DNA of 64,000 bases from Streptomyces actuosus (GTDB taxonomy: Bacteria; Actinomycetota; Actinomycetes; Streptomycetales; Streptomycetaceae), in NCBI RefSeq assembly GCF_016921115.1, contig NZ_JAFFZS010000005.1, positions 248,001 through 312,000 on the forward strand, written 5' to 3'. The position numbers and the translations under genes are program-made. This document shows, piece after piece, positions 44,051 to 52,552 of this stretch; the stretch's first letter is position 1; each line of letters starts with the position of its first letter. The notes below the pieces were generated by a model, which searched no databases, was not told the origin of the DNA, and saw nothing but the letters and a program-made list of their open reading frames with translations.

Positions 44051-45333
44051 TGACTGCCACGATGACCGACACGCCGCCGCCCGCGGCGCCCAAGGCCGAC
44101 ACGGCCAAGCGTTCGGGCCGGTCCTTCGGCCAGATCCTGATGATCGTGGCCGGCGCGCTGCTGCTCGTCGCAGCGGTCCGCGTCATCACCGGCTCCAACC
44201 AGCTCGACTCCGCCGGCCAGGTCAGCGCCGCGCTCGGCCTCGCCGTGCCGATCGGCCTCGCCGGTCTGGCGGGCCTGTGGTCGGAGCGGGCCGGCGTGAT
44301 CAACATCGGCCTCGAAGGCATGATGATCCTCGGCACCTTCGGCGCCGGCTGGATCGGCTGGCAGTCCAGCCCCTGGCTCGGCCTGCTGTGCGGCGTCGGC
44401 TTCGGCGTCCTCGGCGGCCTCGTGCACGCCATGGCCACCATCACCTTCGGCGTCGACCACATCGTCTCCGGTGTCGCCGTCAACCTGCTCGCGCTCGGCG
44501 CCACCCAGTACCTCGCCAAGCTCTTCTTCTCGGAGGGCTCCGCGGCGGCGGCGGGCGGCAACCCCAAGCAGTCGCCGCCCTCGGACTCGCTGCCCAACTT
44601 CGACGTTCCCGGCCTGTCGAGCAGCCTGCAGTCGATCGAGAAGCACCACTGGTTCTTCGTCTCCGACATCGCCGGAATCGTCGGCGGTCTGGTCACCAAC
44701 CTGTCCGTGGTGACCGTCCTGGCCGCGGCGCTGTTCGCCGCGAGCTGGTGGCTGCTGTGGCGCACCTCCTTCGGGCTCCGGCTGCGCTCCTGCGGTGAGA
44801 ACCCGATCGCCGCGGAGTCGCTCGGCGTCAACGTCTACCGGTACAAGTACGCGGCCGTGGCCGTATCCGGCGGCCTCGCCGGTCTCGGCGGCGCCTTCCT
44901 CGCCCTGGTCACCTCGCACATCTACCTGGAGGGCCAGACCGGCGGGCGCGGCTACATCGGCCTCGCCGCGATGATCTTCGGCAACTGGCGGCCGGGCGGC
45001 GTGGCGATGGGCGCGGGCCTGTTCGGCTTCTCCGACGCGCTCCAGCTGCGCAACGGCGGCGAGACCGTGCACGCGCTGCTGCTCCTGCTGGTCGTGCTGC
45101 TGGCGCTGCTGGCCGGCTGGAAGCTGTACCGCAAGGCGCACTGGCAGGCGGGCATCAGCCTCTTCGTCGGCGGCCTCGTCCTCATCTGGTACCTGTTCAC
45201 CGACGAGGTGCCCAACGACTTCGTCGGCGCCACCCCGTACGTCGTCACCCTGCTGGTGCTGTCGCTGTCCGCGCAGCGCCTGCGGATTCCCAAGGCCGAC
45301 GGCATGCGCTACCGGAAGGGCCAGGGCAAGTGA
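44050..45333 (+). CDS. Nucleoside ABC transporter permease 2
   Basis: This is a 427-residue membrane subunit, the second half of the heterodimeric permease. LWSERAGVINIGLEGMMILGTFGA, ITFGVDHIVSGVAVNLLALGATQYLAKLFF and SCGENPIAAESLGVNVYRYKYAAVAVSGGLAGLGGAFL are family signatures. The C-terminus has extra helices compared with short family members. ATG 44050 overlaps the previous stop (TGATG). Its own stop overlaps the cytidine deaminase GTG. Confidence 0.92.
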   Translation: MTATMTDTPPPAAPKADTAKRSGRSFGQILMIVAGALLLVAAVRVITGSNQLDSAGQVSAALGLAVPIGLAGLAGLWSERAGVINIGLEGMMILGTFGAGWIGWQSSPWLGLLCGVGFGVLGGLVHAMATITFGVDHIVSGVAVNLLALGATQYLAKLFFSEGSAAAAGGNPKQSPPSDSLPNFDVPGLSSSLQSIEKHHWFFVSDIAGIVGGLVTNLSVVTVLAAALFAASWWLLWRTSFGLRLRSCGENPIAAESLGVNVYRYKYAAVAVSGGLAGLGGAFLALVTSHIYLEGQTGGRGYIGLAAMIFGNWRPGGVAMGAGLFGFSDALQLRNGGETVHALLLLLVVLLALLAGWKLYRKAHWQAGISLFVGGLVLIWYLFTDEVPNDFVGATPYVVTLLVLSLSAQRLRIPKADGMRYRKGQGK

Positions 45334-45734
45334 CCCCGGCCGCCGCCGAGTTCGACTGGGAGGCCCTGCGAGAGGTGGCGCGGGAGGCGATGTCGCACGC
45401 GTACGCCCCCTACTCCGGCTTCCCGGTCGGTGTGGCGGCCCGCGTCGACGACGGCCGCACGGTCACCGGCTGCAACGTGGAGAACGCCTCCTACGGCGTC
45501 GGACTGTGCGCCGAGTGCGGGCTGGTGTCGGACCTCCAGCGCACCGGCGGCGGCCGGCTCACCCACTTCACCTGCGTGGACGGCACGGGCGGGCTGCTCG
45601 TGCCGTGCGGCCGGTGCCGCCAGCTGCTGTACGAGTTCGGCGGCGCCGACCTGCTGCTGGACACTCCGGCGGGCATCCTGCCGCTCTCCGAGATGCTGCC
45701 CCAGGCCTTCGGCCCGGACCATCTCGCCAAGTAA
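45330..45734 (+). CDS. cdd: Cytidine deaminase
   Basis: This is a 134-residue zinc enzyme that converts cytidine and deoxycytidine to uridine and deoxyuridine. Substrate and zinc motifs: AYAPYSGFPVGVAARV, CNVENASYG, LCAECGLVSDL and VPCGRCRQLLYEF, with the expected three cysteine ligands of the homotetrameric class. The GTG at 45330 overlaps the permease stop (GTGA). Being in one operon with the importer, it processes imported pyrimidine nucleosides. Confidence 0.95.
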   Translation: MTPAAAEFDWEALREVAREAMSHAYAPYSGFPVGVAARVDDGRTVTGCNVENASYGVGLCAECGLVSDLQRTGGGRLTHFTCVDGTGGLLVPCGRCRQLLYEFGGADLLLDTPAGILPLSEMLPQAFGPDHLAK

Positions 45735-45740
45735 CTCCGC

Positions 45741-45773
45741 CGCGGCCCCTCTGACCTGAGCAGAGGGGCCGCG
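45741..45773 (+). terminator. Intercistronic hairpin between cdd and deoA
   Basis: A perfect 13-bp stem (45741-45753 with 45761-45773) with a 7-nt loop lies 6 bp after the cdd stop and 28 bp before deoA. It may reduce deoA expression or protect the upstream mRNA. Confidence 0.65.
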
Positions 45774-45801
45774 CACTTCCAGGAACTCCGGAAGGAAAGT
45801 C

Positions 45802-47085
45802 ATGGCCATGGACGCCATCTCCGTCATCCGTACCAAGCGGGACCGCGGCGAGCTGACAGACGAGCAGATCGACTGGGTCATCGACGCCTACACGCGCGGT
45901 GCCGTCGCCGACGAGCAGATGTCCGCGCTCGCCATGGCGATCCTGCTGAACGGCATGAACCGCCGCGAGATCGCCCGCTGGACCGCGGCGATGATCGCCT
46001 CCGGCGAGCGGATGGACTTCTCCTCCCTGTCCCGCCCGACGGCGGACAAGCACTCCACGGGCGGCGTCGGCGACAAGATCACCCTCCCGCTCGCCCCGCT
46101 CGTCGCGGCCTGCGGGGCGGCCGTCCCCCAGCTCTCCGGACGCGGCCTCGGCCACACCGGCGGCACCCTCGACAAGCTGGAGTCGATCCCCGGCTGGCGC
46201 GCGCTGCTGTCGAACGAGGAGATGCTGTCGGTGCTGGACGGCGTCGGCGCGGTGATCTGCGCGGCGGGCGACGGTCTGGCCCCCGCGGACAAGAAGCTGT
46301 ACGCCCTGCGCGACGTGACCGCCACGGTCGAGGCGATCCCGCTGATCGCGTCGTCGATCATGTCGAAGAAGATCGCCGAGGGCACGGGCAGCCTGGTGCT
46401 GGACGTGAAGGTCGGCACCGGCGCGTTCATGAAGACCCTCGACGACGCCCGCGAGCTGGCGTCCACGATGGTCGGCCTCGGCACCGACCACGGCGTGCGG
46501 ACGGTCGCGCTGCTCACCGACATGTCCACCCCGCTGGGCCTGACCGCGGGCAACGCCCTGGAGGTCCGCGAGTCCGTGGAGGTCCTGGCCGGCGGCGGCC
46601 CCGCCGACGTGGTGGAGCTGACGGTCGCGCTGGCTCGCGAGATGCTCGACGCGGCCGGTGTCAAGGACGCCGACCCCGCGAAGGCACTGGCCGACGGCTC
46701 GGCGATGGACGTCTGGCGCCGCATGATCGCGGCCCAGGGCGGCGACCCGGACGCGACGCTGCCCACGTCCCGCGAGCAGCACGTGGTGAAGGCGGCGGCC
46801 ACCGGTGTCCTGACCCGCCTGGACGCCTACGACATCGGTATCGCCGCCTGGCGGCTCGGCGCCGGCCGGGCCCGCAAGGAGGACCCGGTGCAGGCGGCGG
46901 CGGGCGTCGAGCTGCACGCCAAGCCCGGCGACACGGTGACCGAGGGCCAGCCGCTGCTGACCCTGCACACGGACACCCCGGAACGCTTCGACTACGCCCT
47001 GGAGGCCGTGGCGGGCTCGTACGACATCGCCGCCCCCGGAACCGCCTCCACGCCGTCGCCCGTCGTGCTGGAGCGCATCGCCTGA
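45802..47085 (+). CDS. deoA: Thymidine phosphorylase
   Basis: This is a 427-residue enzyme that splits thymidine or deoxyuridine with phosphate to the base and deoxyribose-1-phosphate. The N-terminal helical part starts DAISVIRTKRDRGELTDEQI; the family signature SRPTADKHSTGGVGDKITLPLAPLVAACG carries the phosphate-binding loop. SGRGLGHTGGTLDKLESIPG and DVKVGTGAFMKT are further matches. GGAAGGAAAG precedes two possible ATG starts (45802 and 45808). It is the last gene of the nucleoside operon, followed by a terminator. Confidence 0.95.
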   Translation: MAMDAISVIRTKRDRGELTDEQIDWVIDAYTRGAVADEQMSALAMAILLNGMNRREIARWTAAMIASGERMDFSSLSRPTADKHSTGGVGDKITLPLAPLVAACGAAVPQLSGRGLGHTGGTLDKLESIPGWRALLSNEEMLSVLDGVGAVICAAGDGLAPADKKLYALRDVTATVEAIPLIASSIMSKKIAEGTGSLVLDVKVGTGAFMKTLDDARELASTMVGLGTDHGVRTVALLTDMSTPLGLTAGNALEVRESVEVLAGGGPADVVELTVALAREMLDAAGVKDADPAKALADGSAMDVWRRMIAAQGGDPDATLPTSREQHVVKAAATGVLTRLDAYDIGIAAWRLGAGRARKEDPVQAAAGVELHAKPGDTVTEGQPLLTLHTDTPERFDYALEAVAGSYDIAAPGTASTPSPVVLERIA

Positions 47086-47106
47086 CCGCGCCCCCGCAGG
47101 CGGACC

Positions 47107-47138
47107 AACGGGATCGGCGCACCGGCGCCGGTCCCGTT
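47107..47138 (+). terminator. Terminator of the nucleoside operon
   Basis: A 14-bp stem with one G-T pair (47107-47120 with 47125-47138) and a 4-nt loop begins 22 nt after the deoA stop. The remaining ~260 bp up to the AEC gene are GC-rich and show no gene. Confidence 0.7.
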
Positions 47139-47404
47139 CGTCGTGCCGTCCCCGAGCGGCCGGGCGGGCGGCCGGGCGGGCGGAGTGGCCGGACGGGGGA
47201 GCGCCACGGGACGGGGCGGCACAGCCGCCGGGGCCGTCCCGCGGGGGCGTCCGGTGGCGGACGGCGACGGCACGTTCGGTGCCGCCGGGAGACGCGCCCT
47301 GTCGAGGGCAGCGTCCCGGAGACCGCCGTCCGCCTCGGCGCCCGATCCCGGCGCGAGCGGTCCGGGTCCGACGCCGGCGGTGCCCGGGACCGGGTGCGGG
47401 GCCG

Positions 47405-48325
47405 TCAGCCGAGCAGTGCCGCCACGACGACCAGGACCGGCACCGACAGCAGCGTCGACAGCAGGATCGCCTCCCGCGCCAGGGCTTCGCCCACCCGGTA
47501 GCGGCTCGCGTAGGTGAAGAGGTTCTGGGCGGCCGGCAGCGCCGAGGTCACCACGACGTCGAGGAGCGGCGCGCCGCGCAGCCCGAAGACCCCCGTCGCC
47601 AGCGCCCAGGCGGTCAGCGGCTGGACCACCGACTTCAGCGCCACCGACAGCAGCACCGGATGCCGGTCGCGCCCCCGGGCCGGCGCCGTGCTGCCGCGCA
47701 GGGAGATGCCGTAGGCCAGCAGCACCGCCGGCACCGCCATGTTGCCGATCAGCGTCAGCGGATCCAGGACCGGGCCGGGCACCCGCACGCCGGACGCCGA
47801 CACCAGGACACCGGTCAGCGAACCCACCGCGACGGGATTGCGCAGCGGGGTCAGCAGGCGCCGCCACAGCGGCTCCCGCCCGCCCCGCCCGGACAGGTCG
47901 AGGACGGTCAGGGCGACCGGGGTGACCAGTACGACCTGGAAGAGCAGCACCGGCGCGACGAGGGACGCGTCGCCCAGGACGTACACGGCGATCGGGATGC
48001 CGAGGTTGCCGGAGTTGACGTATCCGGAGCACAGCGCACCGATCACGGTGCGGCCCACGCCCCATCCGCGGACCGCGCCGACCACGACGAACACGCCGGC
48101 GACGGCCGCCGCGCTCAGCGCGGTCACCAGCAGCCGGCTGGAGAAGACCACGGACAGGTCGGCCCGTGCCAGCGTGGTGAACAGCAGGGCGGGGGAGGCG
48201 ATCTGGAAGGCCAGCGCGGTCAGCACCTCGCGGCCCTGGCTGCCGAGCGAGCCCAGCCGGCCGATCGCGTAGCCGACGGCGATGACCACCGCGATGACCG
48301 CGAAGCCGTTCAGCACGCCCTGCAC
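47405..48325 (-). CDS. AEC-family (auxin efflux carrier type) transporter
   Basis: This is a 306-residue membrane protein with about ten helices in two halves. The first half starts VLNGFAVIAVVIAVGYAIGRLG; SGYVNSGNLGIPIAVYVLGDASLVAPVLLFQVVL has the conserved asparagine-glycine crossing of the family, and ALPAAQNLFTYASRY lies in the second half. Related bacterial proteins export or import malate and other organic anions. GTG 48325 follows GAGGGGG by 5 nt. The role is not evident from neighbours. Confidence 0.85.
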   Translation of the reverse strand: MQGVLNGFAVIAVVIAVGYAIGRLGSLGSQGREVLTALAFQIASPALLFTTLARADLSVVFSSRLLVTALSAAAVAGVFVVVGAVRGWGVGRTVIGALCSGYVNSGNLGIPIAVYVLGDASLVAPVLLFQVVLVTPVALTVLDLSGRGGREPLWRRLLTPLRNPVAVGSLTGVLVSASGVRVPGPVLDPLTLIGNMAVPAVLLAYGISLRGSTAPARGRDRHPVLLSVALKSVVQPLTAWALATGVFGLRGAPLLDVVVTSALPAAQNLFTYASRYRVGEALAREAILLSTLLSVPVLVVVAALLG

Positions 48326-48657
48326 ACGATCCCCCTCGCCGGCGCCTCCCGCCCCTCGGCCGCCCTCCTGCGCGGCCAGGACACCGGAGGGCTTCCGGGG
48401 CGGCGCTGTCCGCCGGGGCGCAGGCCCCACGCTCGGCGGAAGACGGCGGGCGGGTCAATGTGATCTTCGCCGGACGCGCCCCCGGAGCGGGCCCCGGCAG
48501 CAGCCCCCGGGCCGCGACTCCACGGCCGGCGGCAGAACCCCGGACCGGACTGCGGCTCCCGTCGCGGAACCCGGCTCACCGCACCCCGATCGCTGTCCCC
48601 CGCGGGGCGGAGTGCAGCTCTGCGATGACTTCGACACGTCCGGGGGGTCTACCGCAC
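48326..48657. other. Divergent spacer without gene
   Basis: About 330 bp between the AEC transporter and the STAS-like gene, both promoters expected here. GC-rich, with no clear operator, repeat or ORF. Confidence 0.35.
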
Positions 48658-49011
48658 GTGGACGCCACGACACCCGCCGTACTCACGCTTGCCCGCCCCG
48701 CCACCCCCGACGCGGTGCGGGGGCTGTGCCACGACGTCCGCGCCCTGCTGGAGAGCACCGGCACCGGCGTGGTCGTCTGCGACGTCGGCGCACTGGGGCC
48801 GCCGGGGCTGGCCGTCGTCGATCTGCTCGCCCGGCTCCAGCTCGCCGCCCGCCGGGCCGACGGGCGGATACGCCTGCGCGCCCCCGATCCGGCGCTACCG
48901 CCCCTCCTTGACCTCGTCGGCCTGTGCTTCGAGGTGGAGGGGGAGATCGAAGAGAGGGAACCAGCGCCGGGTGTCCAGGAAGCAGTGGAACCCGGTGATC
49001 CGGCCGTCTGA
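48658..49011 (+). CDS. STAS-like (anti-anti-sigma type) small protein
   Basis: This is a 117-residue protein. AVLTLARPATPDAVRGLCHDVRALLESTGTGVVVCDVGALGPPGLAVVDLLARLQLAARRADGRIRL resembles the beta-alpha pattern of STAS domains in Streptomyces, where the usual phosphorylated Ser is replaced by the GPPG stretch. The last ~38 residues run into the antisense of the ECF sigma gene, so the two overlap tail to tail by 117 bp. The GTG at 48658 is the most likely start (GGGGGG about 10 nt upstream). The call is moderate. Confidence 0.55.
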   Translation: MDATTPAVLTLARPATPDAVRGLCHDVRALLESTGTGVVVCDVGALGPPGLAVVDLLARLQLAARRADGRIRLRAPDPALPPLLDLVGLCFEVEGEIEEREPAPGVQEAVEPGDPAV

Positions 49012-49908
49012 GATCTCCAGGACCTGGACCGCCCAGGCGGTGAAGCCGCCCGTCTCCTCGTCCGGCTTGTAGTGGGCGAAGCCCGGCAGGCCGTTGACCT
49101 GGACGGGACGCAGACGGGAGTCGGCGCAGGCGGAGCCCAGCGTGGTCATGAAGCCGGTGATGTCCGCATGGCCGGTCAGCCACAGGTCGAACGGCGGCAT
49201 CGTCATGATCGCGTCCTCGTGGAGCAGCGCCGTCAGCGCCGCCATGTCGTACCCCTCGAAGGCCGCGACATAGCGTTCCAGCAGCTTCTGCTGCTCCTCG
49301 TTCAGGGGGTCGGAGACCGCCGCGTCCGTGCCGTGCTCCTTCCGCTCCGCCAGTGTCGCGCGCGCCCGCTGCAGGGCGCTGTTGACCGACGCGACCGAGG
49401 TGTCGAGCAGCTCGGCGACCTCGCTCGCCCGCCACGCCAGCACCTCGCGCAGGATCAGCACCGCGCGCTGCCTGGCCGGGAGCCGCTGCAGGGCGGCCAT
49501 GAAGGCGAGGCGCACGGACTCCTTGGCTATCGCCGCCTCCGCCGGGTCCTGCACCGTGGGCAGCACCCGGGCGTCCGGCATCGGCTCCAGCCAGGTGTGG
49601 TCCGGGCGGGGCGAGAGCGCCGCCCGCGCCAGTGGCGCCGACTCCGTCAGATCCATCGGGCGGGCCCGCCTGTTGCCCGCGGACAGCATGTCCAGGCACA
49701 CGTTCGTCGCGATGCGGTACAGCCACGAGCGAAGGCTGGAACGGCCCTCGAAGCGGTCGTGGCTGCGCCAGGCGCGGACCATCGTGTCCTGCACCGCGTC
49801 CTCGGCCTCGAAGGACGAGCCGAGCATCCGGTAGCAGTACCCCGTCAACTCGACGCGGTACCTCTCCAGGCTGGCATCCAGGTCCGTCGTCGCCGTGCCG
49901 TCGCTCAT
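48895..49908 (-). CDS. ECF sigma factor with SnoaL-like C-terminal domain
   Basis: This is a 337-residue sigma factor. Region 2: LTGYCYRMLGSSFEAEDAVQDTMVRAWRSHDRF and LRSWLYRIATNVCLDML; region 4: ALQRLPARQRAVLILREVLAWRASEVAELLDTSVASVNSALQRARATL. Residues ~210-330 are an NTF2/SnoaL-like domain (LLERYVAAFEGYDMAALTALLHEDAIMTMPPFDLW). Such sigmas (the TIGR02960/SigX5-like group, from memory) are thought to be controlled by the fused domain rather than a separate anti-sigma. The ATG at 49908 gives MSDGTATTDLD. Confidence 0.9.
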   Translation of the reverse strand: MSDGTATTDLDASLERYRVELTGYCYRMLGSSFEAEDAVQDTMVRAWRSHDRFEGRSSLRSWLYRIATNVCLDMLSAGNRRARPMDLTESAPLARAALSPRPDHTWLEPMPDARVLPTVQDPAEAAIAKESVRLAFMAALQRLPARQRAVLILREVLAWRASEVAELLDTSVASVNSALQRARATLAERKEHGTDAAVSDPLNEEQQKLLERYVAAFEGYDMAALTALLHEDAIMTMPPFDLWLTGHADITGFMTTLGSACADSRLRPVQVNGLPGFAHYKPDEETGGFTAWAVQVLEISDGRITGFHCFLDTRRWFPLFDLPLHLEAQADEVKEGR

Positions 49909-49996
49909 CGCCTACCCCCTGTGGCGCACTTCTCCGTACCCTCGGAAGCTACCGCAGCGCACTGACAACGGCCCCCCGAGCCGATGAAGCCGCAGC

Positions 49997-51115
49997 TCAC
50001 AGCAGGTTCTTCACCGCCATCAGCAGATGGCGGTGCACCCCGGGCGCGTCCGCGGCGCCCAGCAGCGCCCGCTGCCCCGCCCCCAGCAGCTCCAGCCGCA
50101 GCCGCGGCGCCTCGAAGGACGTCACCGCCTCCAGCAGGTAGGCCGGGTTGAAGGCGACCGTCACCTCCTCGGCGCCCTCCAGCACGGCCGGCAGCCGCTG
50201 GGAGGCCACGTCGTCGCCGTATCCGGCTCGCAGCAGCACCGATCCGCCGGCGGACGAGGAGAAGTCCAGCCGCACCGGGCTGTTCGCCTCCGCCACCACC
50301 GCGACCCGCCGCACCGCCTCCGTCAGGGCCGCGCCGTCCACCTCGGCGACCGCCGCGCCCGCCATGTCGAACAGCGCCCCGTACCCCGGCAGCCGCCCGT
50401 CCAGCTGCCTGACGACCGTCCGCAGCCGCCCGCCGTCGAAGCCGGCGAGGCCCTCGCCCAGGCCGATCCGCACGGTCCCGCAGCGTGCCAGCGACCGCGC
50501 CACGTCCAGCAGCCGCCGCGCGGGCAGCAGCGCCTCCATCACGCTGCCGGCCGCCGGCCCGGCCGGCCGCCACGGAAGCCGCCGCACCGCGTACCGGTAC
50601 CGGTCGGACGCCGACAGGGTCATCTCCGCGCCCTCCAGACGCAGTTGCATGCCGGTGAGCACCGGGAGCGTGTCGTCCCGCCCGGCCGCCCCGGCGACCT
50701 GCCCGACGGCCGCGGCGAAACCGGCCGCGTCGACGGCACCGCACACCGCGGGCGGCGCGGGGGGTTCGGGGTACTCCTCGCACGGCAGCGTCGAGACCCC
50801 GAAGCGGGTGCCGCCCGCCTCGACGGTGAACCGGGTGCCCTCCAGCACGCACACCACCGGCCCCGCCGGGAGCACCTTGCAGATGTCCAGCAGGCGGCGG
50901 CCCGGCACCAGGACCCGGCCGGGTGCCGGGACCTCCGTCTCCGTCTCGACGTGCGCCGACGTCTCGAAGTCGAAGCCCGCCACGCCCAGCCGCCCGCCGC
51001 CCTCCGCCTCCAGGAGCAGTCCGCCCAGCACCGGCACCGGGGTCCGCGCGGGCAGGGCGCGGGCCGCCCAGGCCACCGCCTCGGCGAGATCGGTGCGATC
51101 GATCCGGAACTCCAT
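49997..51115 (-). CDS. DnaN paralogue (sliding-clamp-like protein)
   Basis: This is a 372-residue protein with the three-domain layout of the DNA polymerase III beta clamp. MEFRIDRTDLAEAVAWAARALPARTPVPVLGGLLLEA is the clamp N-terminus; VLPVLTGMQLRLEG-like sequence opens domain 2 and VAFNPAYLLEAV lies in domain 3. The canonical dnaN should be beside dnaA, which is not in this window, so this is probably a second clamp. Its C-terminus AVKNLL lacks the usual MPMRL-type clamp ending. ATG 51115 follows AGGGGG by about 8 nt. Confidence 0.8.
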   Translation of the reverse strand: MEFRIDRTDLAEAVAWAARALPARTPVPVLGGLLLEAEGGGRLGVAGFDFETSAHVETETEVPAPGRVLVPGRRLLDICKVLPAGPVVCVLEGTRFTVEAGGTRFGVSTLPCEEYPEPPAPPAVCGAVDAAGFAAAVGQVAGAAGRDDTLPVLTGMQLRLEGAEMTLSASDRYRYAVRRLPWRPAGPAAGSVMEALLPARRLLDVARSLARCGTVRIGLGEGLAGFDGGRLRTVVRQLDGRLPGYGALFDMAGAAVAEVDGAALTEAVRRVAVVAEANSPVRLDFSSSAGGSVLLRAGYGDDVASQRLPAVLEGAEEVTVAFNPAYLLEAVTSFEAPRLRLELLGAGQRALLGAADAPGVHRHLLMAVKNLL

Positions 51116-51210
51116 CAGGCCAAACCCCCTGCTGTGAACGGTCGTTGCCGCGGACGTTAGCCGCGGCCACCGACAACCGGCCCTGAGCAGGGGAATCGGC
51201 GTGGGAGGGC

Positions 51211-52488
51211 TCAGTGCGAGGGGACCGGTTCCCGTACGGCCGCCAGCCGTGCCGCCCGCGTCCCGCACAGCGTGACGGCCACCACGCCCAGCACCGCGAG
51301 CAGGCCGACGCCCACCGTCCCGGCCCAGCCGCCGGCGTGGAACGCGACGGCACCGACCGTGCTGCCCGCGCTGGAGCCGATGTAGTACGCCGACTGGTAC
51401 AGCGCCGACGCCTGCGCCCGCCCGGTCGCCGCGGTCCGGCTCACCGCGGAGGAGGCCACCGCGTGGCCCGCGAAGAAGCCGGCCGTGATCAGCACCAGGC
51501 CCAGCAGGACCGCGGTCAGCGAACCGGCCAGCGACAGCAGCAGCCCCGTCGCGGTCGTCCCGCCGGCCAGGTACAGGGCGCCCCGGCGACCCAGCCGGCC
51601 CACCAGGCGGCCCGCGGTCGACGCCGACACCGTACCGACCAGGTAGACCAGGAAGACGGAGCCGACGACGCCCTGCGGCAGCCCGAACGGTGCCCCGGAC
51701 AGCCGGTAGCCGATCACCGTGTACACGGCGCCGAAGACCGTCATGAACAGTGCGCCGATCGCGTACAGCCGGCGCAGCAGGGGGTTCGCCAGGTGCCCGC
51801 GGACGGTGCGGGCCAGCACGCGCGGGCGCAGGGAGCCCGCCCGGAAGTGCCGCGGCGCCGGCAGCAGCACCCGGAAGGCCGCCGCGCAGGCCACCGCGAT
51901 CGCGCCGATCACGCCGACGGCGATCCGCCAGCCCCATTCCTGGGCGACCCAGCCGGTGATGATCCGGCCGCTCATCCCGCCGACGCTGTTGCCCGCGACG
52001 AACAGCCCGATCGCCGTGACCAGGGCGGCGGGGCGGACCTCCTCCGCGAGATACGCGGTCGCCGAGGCCGGCAGCCCCGCCAGCGCCGCGCCCTGCAGCG
52101 CCCGCAGCACGACCAGTGCGCCCAGCGACGGCGCGAAGGGCACCAGGAGCCCCAGGGCCACCGCGACGGCCAGTGACGCCGTCATGACCGTACGCCGTCC
52201 GAACCGCTCCGACAGGGCGCTCATCGGCAGGACGAACAGCGCCAGGCCACCGGTCGCCGCCGCCACCGTCCAGCTCGCCCGGCCCGCCGTGACCCCGAGA
52301 TCGCCGGAGATGAGCGGCAGCAGGGCCTGGGTGGAGTACAGCAGGGCGAAGGTGGCGACACCTGCGAGGAACAGCGCGAGGCTCATCCGGCGGTAGCCGG
52401 GGCCGCCGGGGGCCGTACGGGAGTCGGGAGCGGGAAGGGACGGTGCGGCGCCCACGAGTGTGGACGCCCCGGTACTGGCGGGATTCAT
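51211..52488 (-). CDS. MFS transporter (YnfM-like)
   Basis: This is a 425-residue transporter with twelve predicted helices. LFLAGVATFALLYSTQALLPLISGDLGVTAGRASW and SALSERFGRRTVMTASL (motif A) are typical; QGVVGSVFLVYLVG and GRLGRRG follow in the second half. It is divergent from a LysR gene 64 bp away, the usual layout for a LysR-controlled efflux pump. ATG 52488 has no ribosome site and a TAGCGT -10-like hexamer just upstream on the minus strand, suggesting a leaderless mRNA. Confidence 0.88.
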   Translation of the reverse strand: MNPASTGASTLVGAAPSLPAPDSRTAPGGPGYRRMSLALFLAGVATFALLYSTQALLPLISGDLGVTAGRASWTVAAATGGLALFVLPMSALSERFGRRTVMTASLAVAVALGLLVPFAPSLGALVVLRALQGAALAGLPASATAYLAEEVRPAALVTAIGLFVAGNSVGGMSGRIITGWVAQEWGWRIAVGVIGAIAVACAAAFRVLLPAPRHFRAGSLRPRVLARTVRGHLANPLLRRLYAIGALFMTVFGAVYTVIGYRLSGAPFGLPQGVVGSVFLVYLVGTVSASTAGRLVGRLGRRGALYLAGGTTATGLLLSLAGSLTAVLLGLVLITAGFFAGHAVASSAVSRTAATGRAQASALYQSAYYIGSSAGSTVGAVAFHAGGWAGTVGVGLLAVLGVVAVTLCGTRAARLAAVREPVPSH

Positions 52489-52517
52489 GCGTGCGACGCT
52501 ACGGACACCCCGGTTCA

Positions 52518-52530
52518 TGCGTCCAATGCA
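52518..52530. promoter_or_regulatory. Candidate LysR T-N11-A site
   Basis: TGC-N7-GCA (52518-52530) fits the T-N11-A core of LysR-type operators and lies in the 64-bp gap between the divergent MFS and LysR genes. CATAAT (52540-52545) is a possible -10 for lysR. Confidence 0.45.
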
Positions 52531-52552
52531 CGGACTGGCCATAATCGTTCCC

